From positions 434,001-498,000 of the forward strand of contig CAVUDD010000005.1 in assembly GCA_963740205.1 (NCBI GenBank): 64,000 nucleotides of DNA, in the 5' to 3' direction. The position numbers were made by a program, and so were the translations under genes. Every line of letters begins with the position of its first letter. The stretch's first letter is position 1. Below are positions 26,526 through 35,213 of this stretch, piece by piece. A model generated the notes under the pieces. The model saw nothing but the letters and a program-made list of their open reading frames with translations, made no database searches and was not told the origin of the DNA. The DNA comes from UBA2137 sp963740205 (GTDB lineage: Bacteria; Pseudomonadota; Alphaproteobacteria; Micavibrionales; Micavibrionaceae).

Positions 26526-26914
26526 GCTTCGTACAACAATGTGCCATCACTGATTTGGTCGTTAAATACGAAACCAGTTCTTTGAAGGACATACTGTGCA
26601 GCAAGATTATTTTTTTCAGCAACACCGTAAAGATTAACCAGACCCAATTCTGCATAGGCATAGGCTATGATGGCACGAAGCATTTCTGTTGCATAACCAC
26701 GACCTCTTTTGTTGGCGAATATCTCGTATGATATATCTCCAGCCTTACCATAGGTCTTGGTTTGCAACGATATTTCTGCAACACCAACACATTCGTCGTA
26801 ATCCTGTCTATAGGCTTTAACCTCTATAAGACCATCGTTTTTTTCCTCAATATCAATATCAAGCCTTGCGGTTTTCAATCTGCATTCAGGTGGTTCATCG
26901 TCATTTGCTTGCAT
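26495..26914 (-). CDS. GNAT-family N-acetyltransferase
   Basis: This 139-aa RimJ/RimL-like acetyltransferase has YEIFANKRGRGYATEMLRAI as motif A and NNLAAQYVLQRTGFVF as motif B, the usual end of the domain. A GGGAG sequence sits before the ATG at 26914. It appears complete but short at its N-terminus compared with typical RimL proteins. Substrate unknown. The next gene, also GNAT, is overlapped and broken. Confidence 0.8.
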   Translation of the reverse strand: MQANDDEPPECRLKTARLDIDIEEKNDGLIEVKAYRQDYDECVGVAEISLQTKTYGKAGDISYEIFANKRGRGYATEMLRAIIAYAYAELGLVNLYGVAEKNNLAAQYVLQRTGFVFNDQISDGTLLYEAWNPRFQTAR

Positions 26915-27060
26915 CGGAGTTCTCCCTTCTTAAAGTTTATCAAGCATTAAAAAATTCTATCTTTCGCATTGAGAGAAAGAGAGGTCCGATAAAGTTATAA
27001 ATTTTTGAAGGTATATCGGCCTCGCTTTGTTCAAAGTGGCCGATAGAGATGTTTTACTTA

Positions 27061-27201
27061 TCAGCCAAATTTTTTGCCCATGCGGCCTTGAGAATTTTTA
27101 CGAATATCCATAAATGGAACATGCGCAACCTCGAGACCGCCCGCCACATATGTATGTGAGAGTGTCCAAGATTTCAGGCATGTCATTACAAATAAAATCA
27201 T
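27061..27201 (-). CDS. Possible 46-aa ORF or gene remnant
   Basis: The frame reads leftward from the ATG at 27201 (or 27186). It ends with VAGGLEVAHVPFMDIRKN and MGKKFG, which looks protein-like in composition. No ribosome-binding site is evident. The upstream part of another frame (EFYDFICNDMPEILDTL) also looks coding-like, which would fit the frameshifted tail of a lost gene. Very uncertain. Confidence 0.25.
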   Translation of the reverse strand: MILFVMTCLKSWTLSHTYVAGGLEVAHVPFMDIRKNSQGRMGKKFG

Positions 27202-27370
27202 AAAATTCACGTCTTTGGTGTTAAGTAACAATTAAAGGGAAACATAGAATCATACTTCTTGGCAAGAAAAATTATCGCAAATATCCATTTTTAAGATTCA
27301 ATACAGCCACATAGAAAATAGTTTTTGCATGTGGATAAAAACGTGATAAGCTGTTTATAACATTTCGAAC

Positions 27371-27392
27371 CAAGGGTCCCCTTGATTTTTTT
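27371..27392 (+). terminator. Possible intrinsic terminator
   Basis: CAAGG/CCTTG with a GTCC loop (27371-27384) is followed by ATTTTTTTA. No gene obviously ends here on the + strand, so it may end a short RNA or be incidental. Confidence 0.35.
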
Positions 27393-27404
27393 ACGAGACA
27401 CAGA

Positions 27405-27529
27405 ATTTATTAGCGCCCGAAATAGTGAGCGCGCTTACAGACACAGAGTTCCACCGCCAAGGACTCTGAACTTCAACAGAATTACCCTCTCTCTCCCTTA
27501 TACGCAGCCTTCTTGGCTGCGTTTTTTTT
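27405..27529 (+). ncRNA. Candidate structured RNA upstream of phoH
   Basis: Three successive hairpins are seen: AGCGC (27412-27416) with GCGCT (27431-27435); CAGAGTTCC (27444-27452) with GGACTCTG (27461-27468) around an ACCGCCAA loop; and a final GC-rich terminator with eight T. The unit ends 33 bases before the phoH-like ATG. It could be a small RNA or a terminator-type leader controlling phoH. It matches no RNA family I can name. Confidence 0.4.
27502..27529 (+). terminator. Rho-independent terminator before phoH
   Basis: ACGCAGCC/GGCTGCGT with a TTCTT loop is followed by T8-G-T5. It is unusual in lying directly upstream of a gene on the same strand with no protein gene ending before it. 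Confidence 0.85.
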
Positions 27530-27562
27530 GTTTTTAACCCACCCAGCTATCAGGAGGTACTC

Positions 27563-28327
27563 ATGGCTAGAAAAAATCAGAAACCAAACGCACAAAAGAA
27601 ACATCTGCACGCGATTAACGGTGGGAAAAAGGAAAGCGCTTTTTATGATAATAAATCCACATGGCATCCACTTGATGGTGAGATAGATGCTGGTCGCGAT
27701 AAAAAATACGTCAAAAATATTAAGCCGCGTTCTGAGGGGCAGGCTAAACTTATGCAAGCAATAAAGGATTACTCTTTGACCTTTGCTGTTGGACCTGCGG
27801 GAACTGGTAAAACTTATCTTGCGATTTGTGCCGCTGTCGAAGCGTTAGAAGCGGGAAAAGTTGAAAGGATTATTCTGTCTCGTCCTGCTATGGAAGCAGG
27901 AGAGTCTATTGGTTTTCTACCAGGCGATATGCATGAGAAAATGGCACCTTACCTCCGTCCATTATATGACGCACTCGGTGACCGTATGGGTGGCAAGCAA
28001 GTTCGTCAGTATATGGATGATGGGACAATCGAGATTGCACCAGTAGGCTTTATGCGTGGGCGTACATTAAACAATGCCTTTGTAGTTATTGATGAGGCGC
28101 AAAACTGTACCTACGTACAATTAAAGATGTTGCTTTCAAGGTTAGGATGGCATTCAACCATGGTTATTACAGGTGACCCTGCACAATCAGATTTACTAGA
28201 TGGTATCTCGGGGTTAGCGGATATTTGTAATAAGCTAGATGCTGTTCCGAATATTGCAGTAGAGAGATTGGCGCATGTCGATATTGTACGACACCCTCTT
28301 GTTGCTGAAATGCTAGAGGTTTTATAG
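27563..28327 (+). CDS. PhoH-like P-loop ATPase
   Basis: This 254-aa PhoH-domain protein has Walker A GPAGTGKT (77-84), SRPAMEAGESIGFLPGD, Walker B FVVIDEAQN and the sensor-like TGDPAQSD. PhoH-family ATPases are RNA-linked helicase-type enzymes, often paired with ybeY; no ybeY is adjacent here. The N-terminal 50 residues are basic and polar. AGGAGGT lies 8 bases before the ATG. Confidence 0.88.
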   Translation: MARKNQKPNAQKKHLHAINGGKKESAFYDNKSTWHPLDGEIDAGRDKKYVKNIKPRSEGQAKLMQAIKDYSLTFAVGPAGTGKTYLAICAAVEALEAGKVERIILSRPAMEAGESIGFLPGDMHEKMAPYLRPLYDALGDRMGGKQVRQYMDDGTIEIAPVGFMRGRTLNNAFVVIDEAQNCTYVQLKMLLSRLGWHSTMVITGDPAQSDLLDGISGLADICNKLDAVPNIAVERLAHVDIVRHPLVAEMLEVL

Positions 28328-28345
28328 GAGTTTTCTTCTCCGTTA

Positions 28346-28374
28346 AAAAGCGACCTTTGGTAGGTCGCTTTTTT
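28346..28374 (+). terminator. Rho-independent terminator after phoH
   Basis: The perfect stem AAAGCGACC/GGTCGCTTT with a TTTGGTA-type loop is followed by T6. It lies about 20 bases after the phoH stop. Confidence 0.93.
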
Positions 28375-28416
28375 CATGACTTGTTTTAAGAACCGTCACG
28401 CTTTATATATTTTCTC

Positions 28417-29043
28417 ATGAACCGTATAACACGTACTTTTATTATTGTTTTTCTTGGGGCAATCATCGCTTATGGCTTTTATCTTTTGCCGACAGCGGAT
28501 GATTTTAATGAGAATAAACCCAGAGCCGTAGCCGAGGATTTTGTTCCCGAATATTCCCTTATTAATCAGGACGGCGAAGCTGTTTCGGAAAAAACCTATG
28601 CCGATAAATATCAGATGGTTTATTTTGGCTTTACGTTCTGTCCAGATATTTGCCCGACAGAGCTACAGAAAATTACCGAGGCATTAAACAACACGAGCCC
28701 TGAAATTGTTGAAAAAATACAACCTATTTTTATCTCTGTTGACCCAGAGCGCGACACATCCGAAGTTTTGAAACAATATCTTTCATCTTTTTATCCTAAA
28801 TTTGTAGGGTTTACAGGCACAGAGAAACAGGTTGATGTGGCAATTGATGGTTTCAAAATTTATGCCGCGAAAATCGATGATCCTGATTTATCTGATTATA
28901 TGATTAATCATTCTTCTTATATCTACCTGATTGCACCGAATGGAGATTTGTTGGCTTTATACAAAAAAGACGACACGCCTGATGACATTCAAGCGAGTTT
29001 AGAGAAATTTATTCCGATGAGCGGTTCTCAAGATACTCTCTAA
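28417..29043 (+). CDS. SCO1/SenC copper chaperone-like protein
   Basis: The 208-aa product has an N-terminal membrane anchor (residues 5-24) and a periplasmic thioredoxin-like domain. The copper-binding motif is FCPDICP (Cys75, Cys79), with the distal ligand in NHSSYIYL. SCO proteins deliver copper to the CuA centre of cytochrome c oxidase, suggesting aerobic respiration. No oxidase genes are adjacent. The 3' end overlaps the convergent aat gene by 35 bases. Confidence 0.92.
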   Translation: MNRITRTFIIVFLGAIIAYGFYLLPTADDFNENKPRAVAEDFVPEYSLINQDGEAVSEKTYADKYQMVYFGFTFCPDICPTELQKITEALNNTSPEIVEKIQPIFISVDPERDTSEVLKQYLSSFYPKFVGFTGTEKQVDVAIDGFKIYAAKIDDPDLSDYMINHSSYIYLIAPNGDLLALYKKDDTPDDIQASLEKFIPMSGSQDTL

Positions 29044-29659
29044 GTAAATCTCTTTCATTGCATGTTATATCAAAGTCAGGGTTTTCGTTTTTATAAACGT
29101 CTAACTTCTTTAAATATTCTTTTTGAGGGATTTCGTGAACTCCGAATTGTTCAAGATGTGGGTTTATGAATTGTACGTCCAATAATTTGTACTTTGCCTT
29201 CCATAGCCTTGCTACAAGATAAGTCAGCGCAATTTTACTGGCGTTTGGTATGTGTGAAAACATGCTTTCGGCGCAAAATACACCTCCAACGGATAAACCA
29301 TAAACACCCCCCTTGAGACTACCGTCTTGCCAGAATTCAACGGAATGCGCGAGACCCTGTTTGTGGTATTCAGCAAAAAGATTTTCGATAGTCGAATTTA
29401 TCCATGTTCCATCGCGGCCTTGTGCAGGCTTAGCGCATTCATGAATAACCTGATTGAAGGCCATATCATGGGTAATATCATAATCTGTTTTATTGAGACG
29501 AGTTTTTAAGCTTCGGGAAATATGAAAGTCTTTGATAGGGAGCAATGCTCGTGTGTGAGGCTCTATTAATGAAATACTTTCATCTTCACGGCTTTCTGCC
29601 ATGGGGAATAAGCCCTTTTCATAGGATTGGTAAATTATTTTTAGAAGATTATCTGACAT
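29009..29659 (-). CDS. aat: Leucyl/phenylalanyl-tRNA--protein transferase
   Basis: Aat transfers Leu or Phe from tRNA to N-terminal Lys/Arg of proteins, marking them for ClpS-ClpAP degradation. The 216-aa sequence begins with YEKGLFPMAES and contains VIHECAKP, TWINSTI, AHSVEFWQDGSLKGGVYGL and GGVFCAESMF, all typical. INPHLEQFG near the C-terminus completes the family. It follows accC in the same leftward direction after a short gap. Confidence 0.95.
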   Translation of the reverse strand: MSDNLLKIIYQSYEKGLFPMAESREDESISLIEPHTRALLPIKDFHISRSLKTRLNKTDYDITHDMAFNQVIHECAKPAQGRDGTWINSTIENLFAEYHKQGLAHSVEFWQDGSLKGGVYGLSVGGVFCAESMFSHIPNASKIALTYLVARLWKAKYKLLDVQFINPHLEQFGVHEIPQKEYLKKLDVYKNENPDFDITCNERDLLREYLENRSSE

Positions 29660-29693
29660 GGCTTACTTATTATAACATGAAGCCGAGATGTGT

Positions 29694-31034
29694 TTAGAGT
29701 TTCTCTAGCTCTTTTTCCAGCCAATGAATATTATAATTCCCTGATTTAAAATCTGGGTGCTCAGTAATCCATAGCTGTAGAGGGAGAGTTGTTTTTACAC
29801 CGTCAATAATGGTTTCCTGAATGGCACGGTTAAGGCGGGCAATAGCCTCGTCTCTGTTGCGGCCGTGAACTATAAGTTTTCCAACCATTGAATCATAGTA
29901 AGGTGGTATTTTATAACCGTTATAAACGGCGCTATCGAAGCGTACACCCAGTCCACCTGCAGGGTGGAATTGCTTTATTTCACCAGGTGATGGAATAAAA
30001 GTTTTTGGATCTTCTGCATTGATACGTACCTCGATAGCATGGCCACGAAGTTTGATGTTTTCTTTATTGATAGTTAGCTTTTCACCTGCTGCAACTCGGA
30101 TCTGTTCTGCGATAAGATCAATCCCTGTAATCATTTCTGTTACAGGATGCTCAACCTGAATACGTGTATTCATTTCCATGAAAAAGAATTCACCGTTTTC
30201 GAAAAGATACTCAATCGTACCAGCACCAACATAGCCCATTTTACGAACTGCATCGGCGGATAATCCACCAATGTAGGCGCGTTGTTCTTCTGTTAAAGTA
30301 GGGGAGGGGGCTTCTTCAACAACCTTTTGGTGGCGACGTTGAATGGAACAATCACGCTCGCCCAGATGAATGGCATTTCCATGTTTGTCACCAAAAACCT
30401 GAATTTCAATGTGGCGTGGTGTAAGGAGGTATTTCTCCATGTAAACCGTATCATCACCAAAGTTTGATTTTGCTTCAGAACGAGCGGTTGAATAGGCCTC
30501 TTTAAATTCTTCGGCCTTTTTAACCACCTTCATGCCTTTACCACCACCACCAGAGGCAGCTTTGATAAGAATAGGAAAACCCATATCTGTGGCTTCTTTT
30601 AGACCTGATTCATAGCTTTCAATAGCTCCCTTTGATCCAGGAACGACTGGAAGTCCAAGCTCAACAGCAGTTTGTTTAGCAATAACTTTATCACCCATTT
30701 TGACGATATGCTCTGATGAAGGTCCGATAAAGATAAAGCCGTGCTCTTCAACCATTTTAGCAAATTCGGCATTTTCTGACAGAAATCCGTAGCCAGGATG
30801 GATTGCATCCGCATTGGTAAGAGATGCCGCCGTTAGAATAGCATGCGTGTTAAGGTAGCTCTCTTTTGCAGATGGAGGCCCTATACAAACAGATTCATCT
30901 GCCAAACGAACAGCCATGGAGTTGGCATCCGCAGTTGAGTGAACCACAACTGTAGAAATCCCCATTTCCTTGCAGGCACGGTGGATCCTGAGGGCAATTT
31001 CTCCGCGATTGGCTATCAGAACTTTTTTGATCAT
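29694..31034 (-). CDS. accC: Acetyl-CoA carboxylase, biotin carboxylase subunit
   Basis: The 446-aa ATP-grasp enzyme carboxylates biotin on AccB, the first step of fatty-acid synthesis. The N-terminus KKVLIANRGEIALRIHRACK, the glycine loop KAASGGGGKGMKVV, ERDCSIQRRHQKVVEEAPS and the catalytic FMEMNTRIQVEHPVTE are all canonical. It lies about 20 bases after accB on the same strand. Confidence 0.97.
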   Translation of the reverse strand: MIKKVLIANRGEIALRIHRACKEMGISTVVVHSTADANSMAVRLADESVCIGPPSAKESYLNTHAILTAASLTNADAIHPGYGFLSENAEFAKMVEEHGFIFIGPSSEHIVKMGDKVIAKQTAVELGLPVVPGSKGAIESYESGLKEATDMGFPILIKAASGGGGKGMKVVKKAEEFKEAYSTARSEAKSNFGDDTVYMEKYLLTPRHIEIQVFGDKHGNAIHLGERDCSIQRRHQKVVEEAPSPTLTEEQRAYIGGLSADAVRKMGYVGAGTIEYLFENGEFFFMEMNTRIQVEHPVTEMITGIDLIAEQIRVAAGEKLTINKENIKLRGHAIEVRINAEDPKTFIPSPGEIKQFHPAGGLGVRFDSAVYNGYKIPPYYDSMVGKLIVHGRNRDEAIARLNRAIQETIIDGVKTTLPLQLWITEHPDFKSGNYNIHWLEKELEKL

Positions 31035-31055
31035 GTGATTAATCTTGTCCGTTGC

Positions 31056-31529
31056 TTATTCAATGACCATCAACACATCGCCAAATTCGATGGGCTGCTC
31101 ATTTTTAACAAGGATTTGTGTCACAGTTCCAGATGAAGGCGCCTTAATAGGATTCATAACCTTCATGGCTTCAACAATCATGAGTGTATCGCCTTCGTTT
31201 ACAGTGTCACCTTTTTTGACAAAAGCCGGAGCACTTGGCTCTGCAGACATATAGGCAGTTCCAACCATTGGTGATGTAACTGCACCAGGGTGATTTTCAG
31301 CCATTACAGGCTTAGGTGCTTCGCTATTGGCCTGTTGAGGTGTGGCAGGATCACTTCCCATAGGCATTACGCCTGCCGAATGTGCTGGTGCGTAATGATG
31401 GTGAGGTGTAGATGTACCTCCCTTATTAACGCGGATGAATTTTTCACCCTCCGCAACTTCGATTTCGGTTAATCCTGTTTCTTCAAGCAGCTTTGCAAGC
31501 TGGCGTATAGCGTCTGAGTTAATTTTCAT
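31056..31529 (-). CDS. accB: Biotin carboxyl carrier protein of acetyl-CoA carboxylase
   Basis: The 157-aa product has an N-terminal helix, a His/Pro/Ala-rich linker (about 42-80) and a C-terminal biotinyl domain with VEAMKVMN, where Lys123 is the biotinylation site. It forms an operon with accC. The dehydroquinase gene aroQ, often upstream of accB in proteobacteria, is not present. Confidence 0.96.
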   Translation of the reverse strand: MKINSDAIRQLAKLLEETGLTEIEVAEGEKFIRVNKGGTSTPHHHYAPAHSAGVMPMGSDPATPQQANSEAPKPVMAENHPGAVTSPMVGTAYMSAEPSAPAFVKKGDTVNEGDTLMIVEAMKVMNPIKAPSSGTVTQILVKNEQPIEFGDVLMVIE

Positions 31530-31653
31530 GAGAGTCTATCCAGAACGTTGTCTGTGTTTTTGGTTAATTACGTTTAATATCGCAAGTCTTTATAATGCGT
31601 GATTTTCATTGTGTCTAATATTTAAAAAAGTTTTTTCCAAATGTCAAAGGTAA

Positions 31654-31698
31654 GAAAAAAGCCTCAACAAGAATAATTTTTCTCAAATTGAGGCTTTT
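31654..31698 (-). terminator. Terminator after the DsbA-family gene
   Basis: AAAAGCCTCAA and TTGAGGCTTTT pair across a 20-base loop, with A-runs giving a T-run on the minus strand. It lies 30 bases after the leftward stop at 31729 and separates that gene from accB-accC. Confidence 0.75.
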
Positions 31699-31728
31699 GG
31701 TGTTTCTCTTCAGAGACTTGAGTAAGAC

Positions 31729-32472
31729 TTAGCTTTCTTTCTTTTGTCTTTCTGCACTGATTATATCTTTCATCTGGTCATAAGGTAGATATCCACGAAT
31801 AACTTCTGTTTCCACAATAAAACCAGGTGTGCCTGTAATTCCCAATGTTTCAGCCAATTGAATATTTTGTTGAATTTTCTTCTGAACATCTTCGCTTTGT
31901 GCGTCTTTTTTAAGCTTATCAACATCAAGGCCAACTTTTTCGGCTATTTTTGTAAGTTCTTCAGGTGTCTTTTGACCTTTATGGTTCATAACTTCCCTGT
32001 GAAACTCAAAATATTTTCCTTGTTTCTCTGAGGCTAGTGACCATTGTGACGCCAGAAGAGAGCTTGGTCCTAAAATTGGCATTTCAACGAAAACGACTTT
32101 GACATCTTTTTCCTTCTCGACGACCTCTTGAACACTTTCAAAAGCTTTGTGGCAATAACCACAATTATAATCAAAAAATTCTGTGACAATGATAGTGCCC
32201 TTGGCATCGCCTACAGATGGGTAATTCTTTGTTTTTTGGCGAATGTCTGAAATGAGGGAGGCTGCCTTTGCATTTGCTTCGCGCTCAACTTCTTGAATTT
32301 GTGTAACTCTGTAGTTTTCAAGCGCATCCAGAACAACTTGGGGGTTTTCGTTAATATAGTTTTCAATCATCTTGTTGACTTCAGCCTTTTCAGCGTCATT
32401 AAGATCTGCTTTTGCCGCTGATGTTGTGCCGATTAATGCCAGACAGGCTACTGTTGAGAGAAGAAATTTCAC
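31729..32472 (-). CDS. DsbA-family thiol:disulfide oxidoreductase
   Basis: The 247-aa periplasmic protein has a signal peptide (residues 1-22, ending TTSAAKA), a long helical N-terminal segment, then the thioredoxin fold with redox motif NCGYCH (Cys104, Cys107) and GITGTPGF, which carries the cis-proline. The extended N-terminal helix resembles the Com1/ScsC-like branch, which can oligomerise and isomerise disulfides. That refinement is inferred. Confidence 0.88.
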   Translation of the reverse strand: MKFLLSTVACLALIGTTSAAKADLNDAEKAEVNKMIENYINENPQVVLDALENYRVTQIQEVEREANAKAASLISDIRQKTKNYPSVGDAKGTIIVTEFFDYNCGYCHKAFESVQEVVEKEKDVKVVFVEMPILGPSSLLASQWSLASEKQGKYFEFHREVMNHKGQKTPEELTKIAEKVGLDVDKLKKDAQSEDVQKKIQQNIQLAETLGITGTPGFIVETEVIRGYLPYDQMKDIISAERQKKES

Positions 32473-32528
32473 GAAGGACTCCTTAAAAGTTTTTGAATTC
32501 TAGTTAGTGTTTAATTGTAACGCAGTTT

Positions 32529-33863
32529 TTAACCTTGTTCCAAGTAATTTAGTATGTCTTGGGCACGATACCAGTCCCCAGATCCTTTTGGAAGAGAATT
32601 TAGTGCACCTGTAACGCGTGATTTAGCGTAATCTTTACGACCTTGTAACAGGGCCTCTTCTGCTAAGTGCAGTCCTGCACTGCCTTCATTACCCAATCGC
32701 CCATAAGCGGTCGCCATTAACCTATGCAGACGTGTTGAGCGTTTTTCCTGAAGTTGTGCTTTTTTAAGCTGGATGATTGCCTCTTGAAGGCCGCCCTCAT
32801 TGTTACCCGCGCTCTCTATAAGGGCATGGGCATAAGCCACACGGATAAGTCCAGCATCTGGAAGTATCTCAATTGCCTTGCGATAAGATGGAAGAGATTC
32901 TTTAATTTGACCAAATTCCGAAAGCATTTGCCCTTTAAGTTCGTGAAAATATGGGTTGTTGGGGTTTTCTTTTATGAGGGCATTAACACCGTCAACGGCC
33001 TTTTCAATACGGTTTTGTCTATAATCTGCAATAGTTCGTGCATATCGGGCAGGAAGGGACATGTCTCTGTCTTCGTATTCCCACAAAACACGTTCAGGCG
33101 AGACAAATGCCAGTAATTTGGCTTTTATCAAATCATATTCTGCATTCCACTGAGAAGGGACACCTTTTCTATAAGCAGGGGATTCCGTTGCTCTTTTTTC
33201 AATAGCGTTTAGACGGTTTCTAGATAGAGGGTGCGTACGCACATATTCAAGTTGCTGGGTTTGCGGAAGTAAATCCTGATCACCCATTTTTTCCATGAAG
33301 CTGACAAGGCCATAGGGGTCAATATTTGCTTGTCTAAGATATGTAAGTCCAGCCTGATCGGCAGAAGATTCTTGGACACGGCTATATGATAAAAACGAGC
33401 GTTGCGCGCTTGATCCTGCTGCTGCCGCCGCTCCACCAGCAGCACCCGGGCTACCACCCGCTAGAGCCGCACCTACACCTATAAGTGTTCCTAGGATTGC
33501 CTCATAAGAAGCGTTTTCCAAGGCTTGCTTTGTACGTACGAGATGGCCACCACTAATGTGGCCTAATTCGTGTGCAACAACACCTAAAAGCTCATCAAGC
33601 CTGTCTGTTCTGTCAATGAGGCCAGTATGAATGAATATATTTTGTCCGCCTGCGACAAACGCATTGACCTCACTATCCTGAATAAAGATGAAGTTTACCG
33701 CGGAAGGAGATAGTCCCGCGCCTCTAATAAGGTCGGTTGACCATCCTTTTATGGCTGATTCAAGCTCTATATCACGTATGATGGTTTGTGCATTGGCCTG
33801 AGAAAACGGCAAGAAGGCACCTAACACTATTACTAATGCTAAAAATCGATTTCTTAAAGTCAT
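32529..33863 (-). CDS. Periplasmic M48 metalloprotease with TPR domain (BepA-like)
   Basis: The 444-aa product has a signal peptide ending FSQANA. The zinc site is VAHELGHISGGH (His98, Glu99, His102), with the third ligand in ESSADQAG. A glycine/alanine-rich insert (about 140-155) follows the active site. Residues about 270-440 are TPR-like helices. This is the architecture of BepA/YfgC, which assists or degrades outer-membrane proteins such as LptD. Confidence 0.88.
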   Translation of the reverse strand: MTLRNRFLALVIVLGAFLPFSQANAQTIIRDIELESAIKGWSTDLIRGAGLSPSAVNFIFIQDSEVNAFVAGGQNIFIHTGLIDRTDRLDELLGVVAHELGHISGGHLVRTKQALENASYEAILGTLIGVGAALAGGSPGAAGGAAAAAGSSAQRSFLSYSRVQESSADQAGLTYLRQANIDPYGLVSFMEKMGDQDLLPQTQQLEYVRTHPLSRNRLNAIEKRATESPAYRKGVPSQWNAEYDLIKAKLLAFVSPERVLWEYEDRDMSLPARYARTIADYRQNRIEKAVDGVNALIKENPNNPYFHELKGQMLSEFGQIKESLPSYRKAIEILPDAGLIRVAYAHALIESAGNNEGGLQEAIIQLKKAQLQEKRSTRLHRLMATAYGRLGNEGSAGLHLAEEALLQGRKDYAKSRVTGALNSLPKGSGDWYRAQDILNYLEQG

Positions 33864-33943
33864 AGTATTCCTTTTGGTGGAATGTTAGGCTGTTAAGTAT
33901 AAATTAGTACGATTGAAAAGAAAAACACCTTCTCTTAAAGCTT

Positions 33944-34315
33944 ATGTTTCCTGAATTTTTTATAAATTGGATAACACCATATACACCATGGCTTGATGTG
34001 CTTTGGATACCTGTTGCTCTTATTGTCGCTCGAAAGGGGCAAAAAATTAAGGCTAGTGCCTTTATAATTGCCTGTATGATCAGCCTAAGGCTTCAGGCTG
34101 ATATCATAAAGGGCACAGGACATCCGCAAGGTTTCACTGGTTTTTTCGAGAGTGATATATTTTATCGCGGGATGGTGGTATATGCGTTTTTCATACTGGC
34201 TTTTCTAGGGTTATCCTATATTTCACCAGGAACGAGGGGTGTAATCTATATTGCGGCCTCTTTATCCATATTCTTTATGGCTTTTATCTCCTCGTTCTTT
34301 ATTATGCTGGCATGA
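33944..34315 (+). CDS. Hypothetical 4-TM membrane protein
   Basis: The 123-aa product has hydrophobic segments at about 17-30, 38-52, 75-92 and 98-121, and a short loop rich in Gly and Phe between the second and third. No family is recognised. The stop overlaps the rlmE start (ATGA), so the two are translationally coupled. That says little about function. Confidence 0.7.
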   Translation: MFPEFFINWITPYTPWLDVLWIPVALIVARKGQKIKASAFIIACMISLRLQADIIKGTGHPQGFTGFFESDIFYRGMVVYAFFILAFLGLSYISPGTRGVIYIAASLSIFFMAFISSFFIMLA

Positions 34316-34980
34316 CAAAGAAACCAACAGGGCGCGAGCCACATAAACGCGTGAAAACAGCCAAGGGACGTAAGATGTCCTCGACACTATGGTTGCAACG
34401 CCAACTCAATGACCCATATGTGCAAAAGGCTAAGATTGATGGCTATCGTTCGCGCGCCGCCTACAAACTCAAGGAAATCAATGACAAGATCGGTCTTATA
34501 GAAAAGGGCATGACCGTTGTTGATTTGGGTGCAGCCCCAGGAGGGTGGTGCCAAATTGCATTGGAGGAGGGAGCATCCCATGTAATTGGAATGGACTTAC
34601 TTCCTGTTGATGCAATGGAGGGTCTCACATTCTTACAAATGGACTTCATGGATGATGAAGCACCCGAAGCACTATTAGCCCTTATAGATGAAGGTGTTGA
34701 CATTGTTTTAAGTGATCTTGCCCCTAACACGGTGGGTCATAAACAGACGGACCATCTTCGTATCATGACACTTGTCGAAGCAGCCTATGAATTTGCCTGC
34801 GAAGTGTTGAAACCAGATGGCGCGTTTGTTGCTAAGGTCTGGCAGGGGGGCGCACAACATGAGCTCCTTAAGGAAATGAAAAAGCGGTTTAAAACGACAA
34901 AGCATATTAAACCTCCCTCTAGCCGTCAGGATTCATCTGAGAGTTTCCTCATTGCGCAGGGGTTCCGCGGAAAAGAGTAA
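34312..34980 (+). CDS. rlmE: 23S rRNA 2'-O-ribose methyltransferase RlmE (FtsJ)
   Basis: RlmE methylates U2552 of 23S rRNA in late 50S assembly. The SAM-binding motif is VVDLGAAPGGW. The K-D-K-E catalytic set is visible in YRSRAAYKL, LSDLAPN, AKVWQGG and SSESFLIAQGF. The 222-aa length is normal; a basic N-terminal extension (about 25 residues) is common in alphaproteobacteria. Confidence 0.95.
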   Translation: MTKKPTGREPHKRVKTAKGRKMSSTLWLQRQLNDPYVQKAKIDGYRSRAAYKLKEINDKIGLIEKGMTVVDLGAAPGGWCQIALEEGASHVIGMDLLPVDAMEGLTFLQMDFMDDEAPEALLALIDEGVDIVLSDLAPNTVGHKQTDHLRIMTLVEAAYEFACEVLKPDGAFVAKVWQGGAQHELLKEMKKRFKTTKHIKPPSSRQDSSESFLIAQGFRGKE

Positions 34981-35213
34981 GGAATATCTTCCTCTCGACA
35001 CTCACTACATGTGGTGTCATTATTAGAACTAGGCACAACATATGCCTTTTCACGTTATTATCATCATTTATGCGAATCTGTGGACAGAGTCTGATTAAGA
35101 CTCAAATCTTGTCTCCGAATCGTATCAATATGAGGTGTGAGATTTAATTGCTGTTGGTCATTCAGGCTGACACACCAAAATAAACAGTTAAAGTTAATAA
35201 CAAGGAGACCTTT

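Larger units (their letters stand above)
26935..27560. other. Gene-poor stretch with hairpins
   Basis: No confident protein gene lies in these roughly 625 bases. They hold a strong inverted repeat, TATCGGCC (27014-27021) with GGCCGATA (27038-27045) plus an inner CTTT/AAAG stem; a leftward short frame at 27061-27201; a hairpin with T-run at 27371-27392; a structured segment at 27412-27468; and a terminator at 27502-27529. AT-rich spacers lie between them. Confidence 0.6.
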
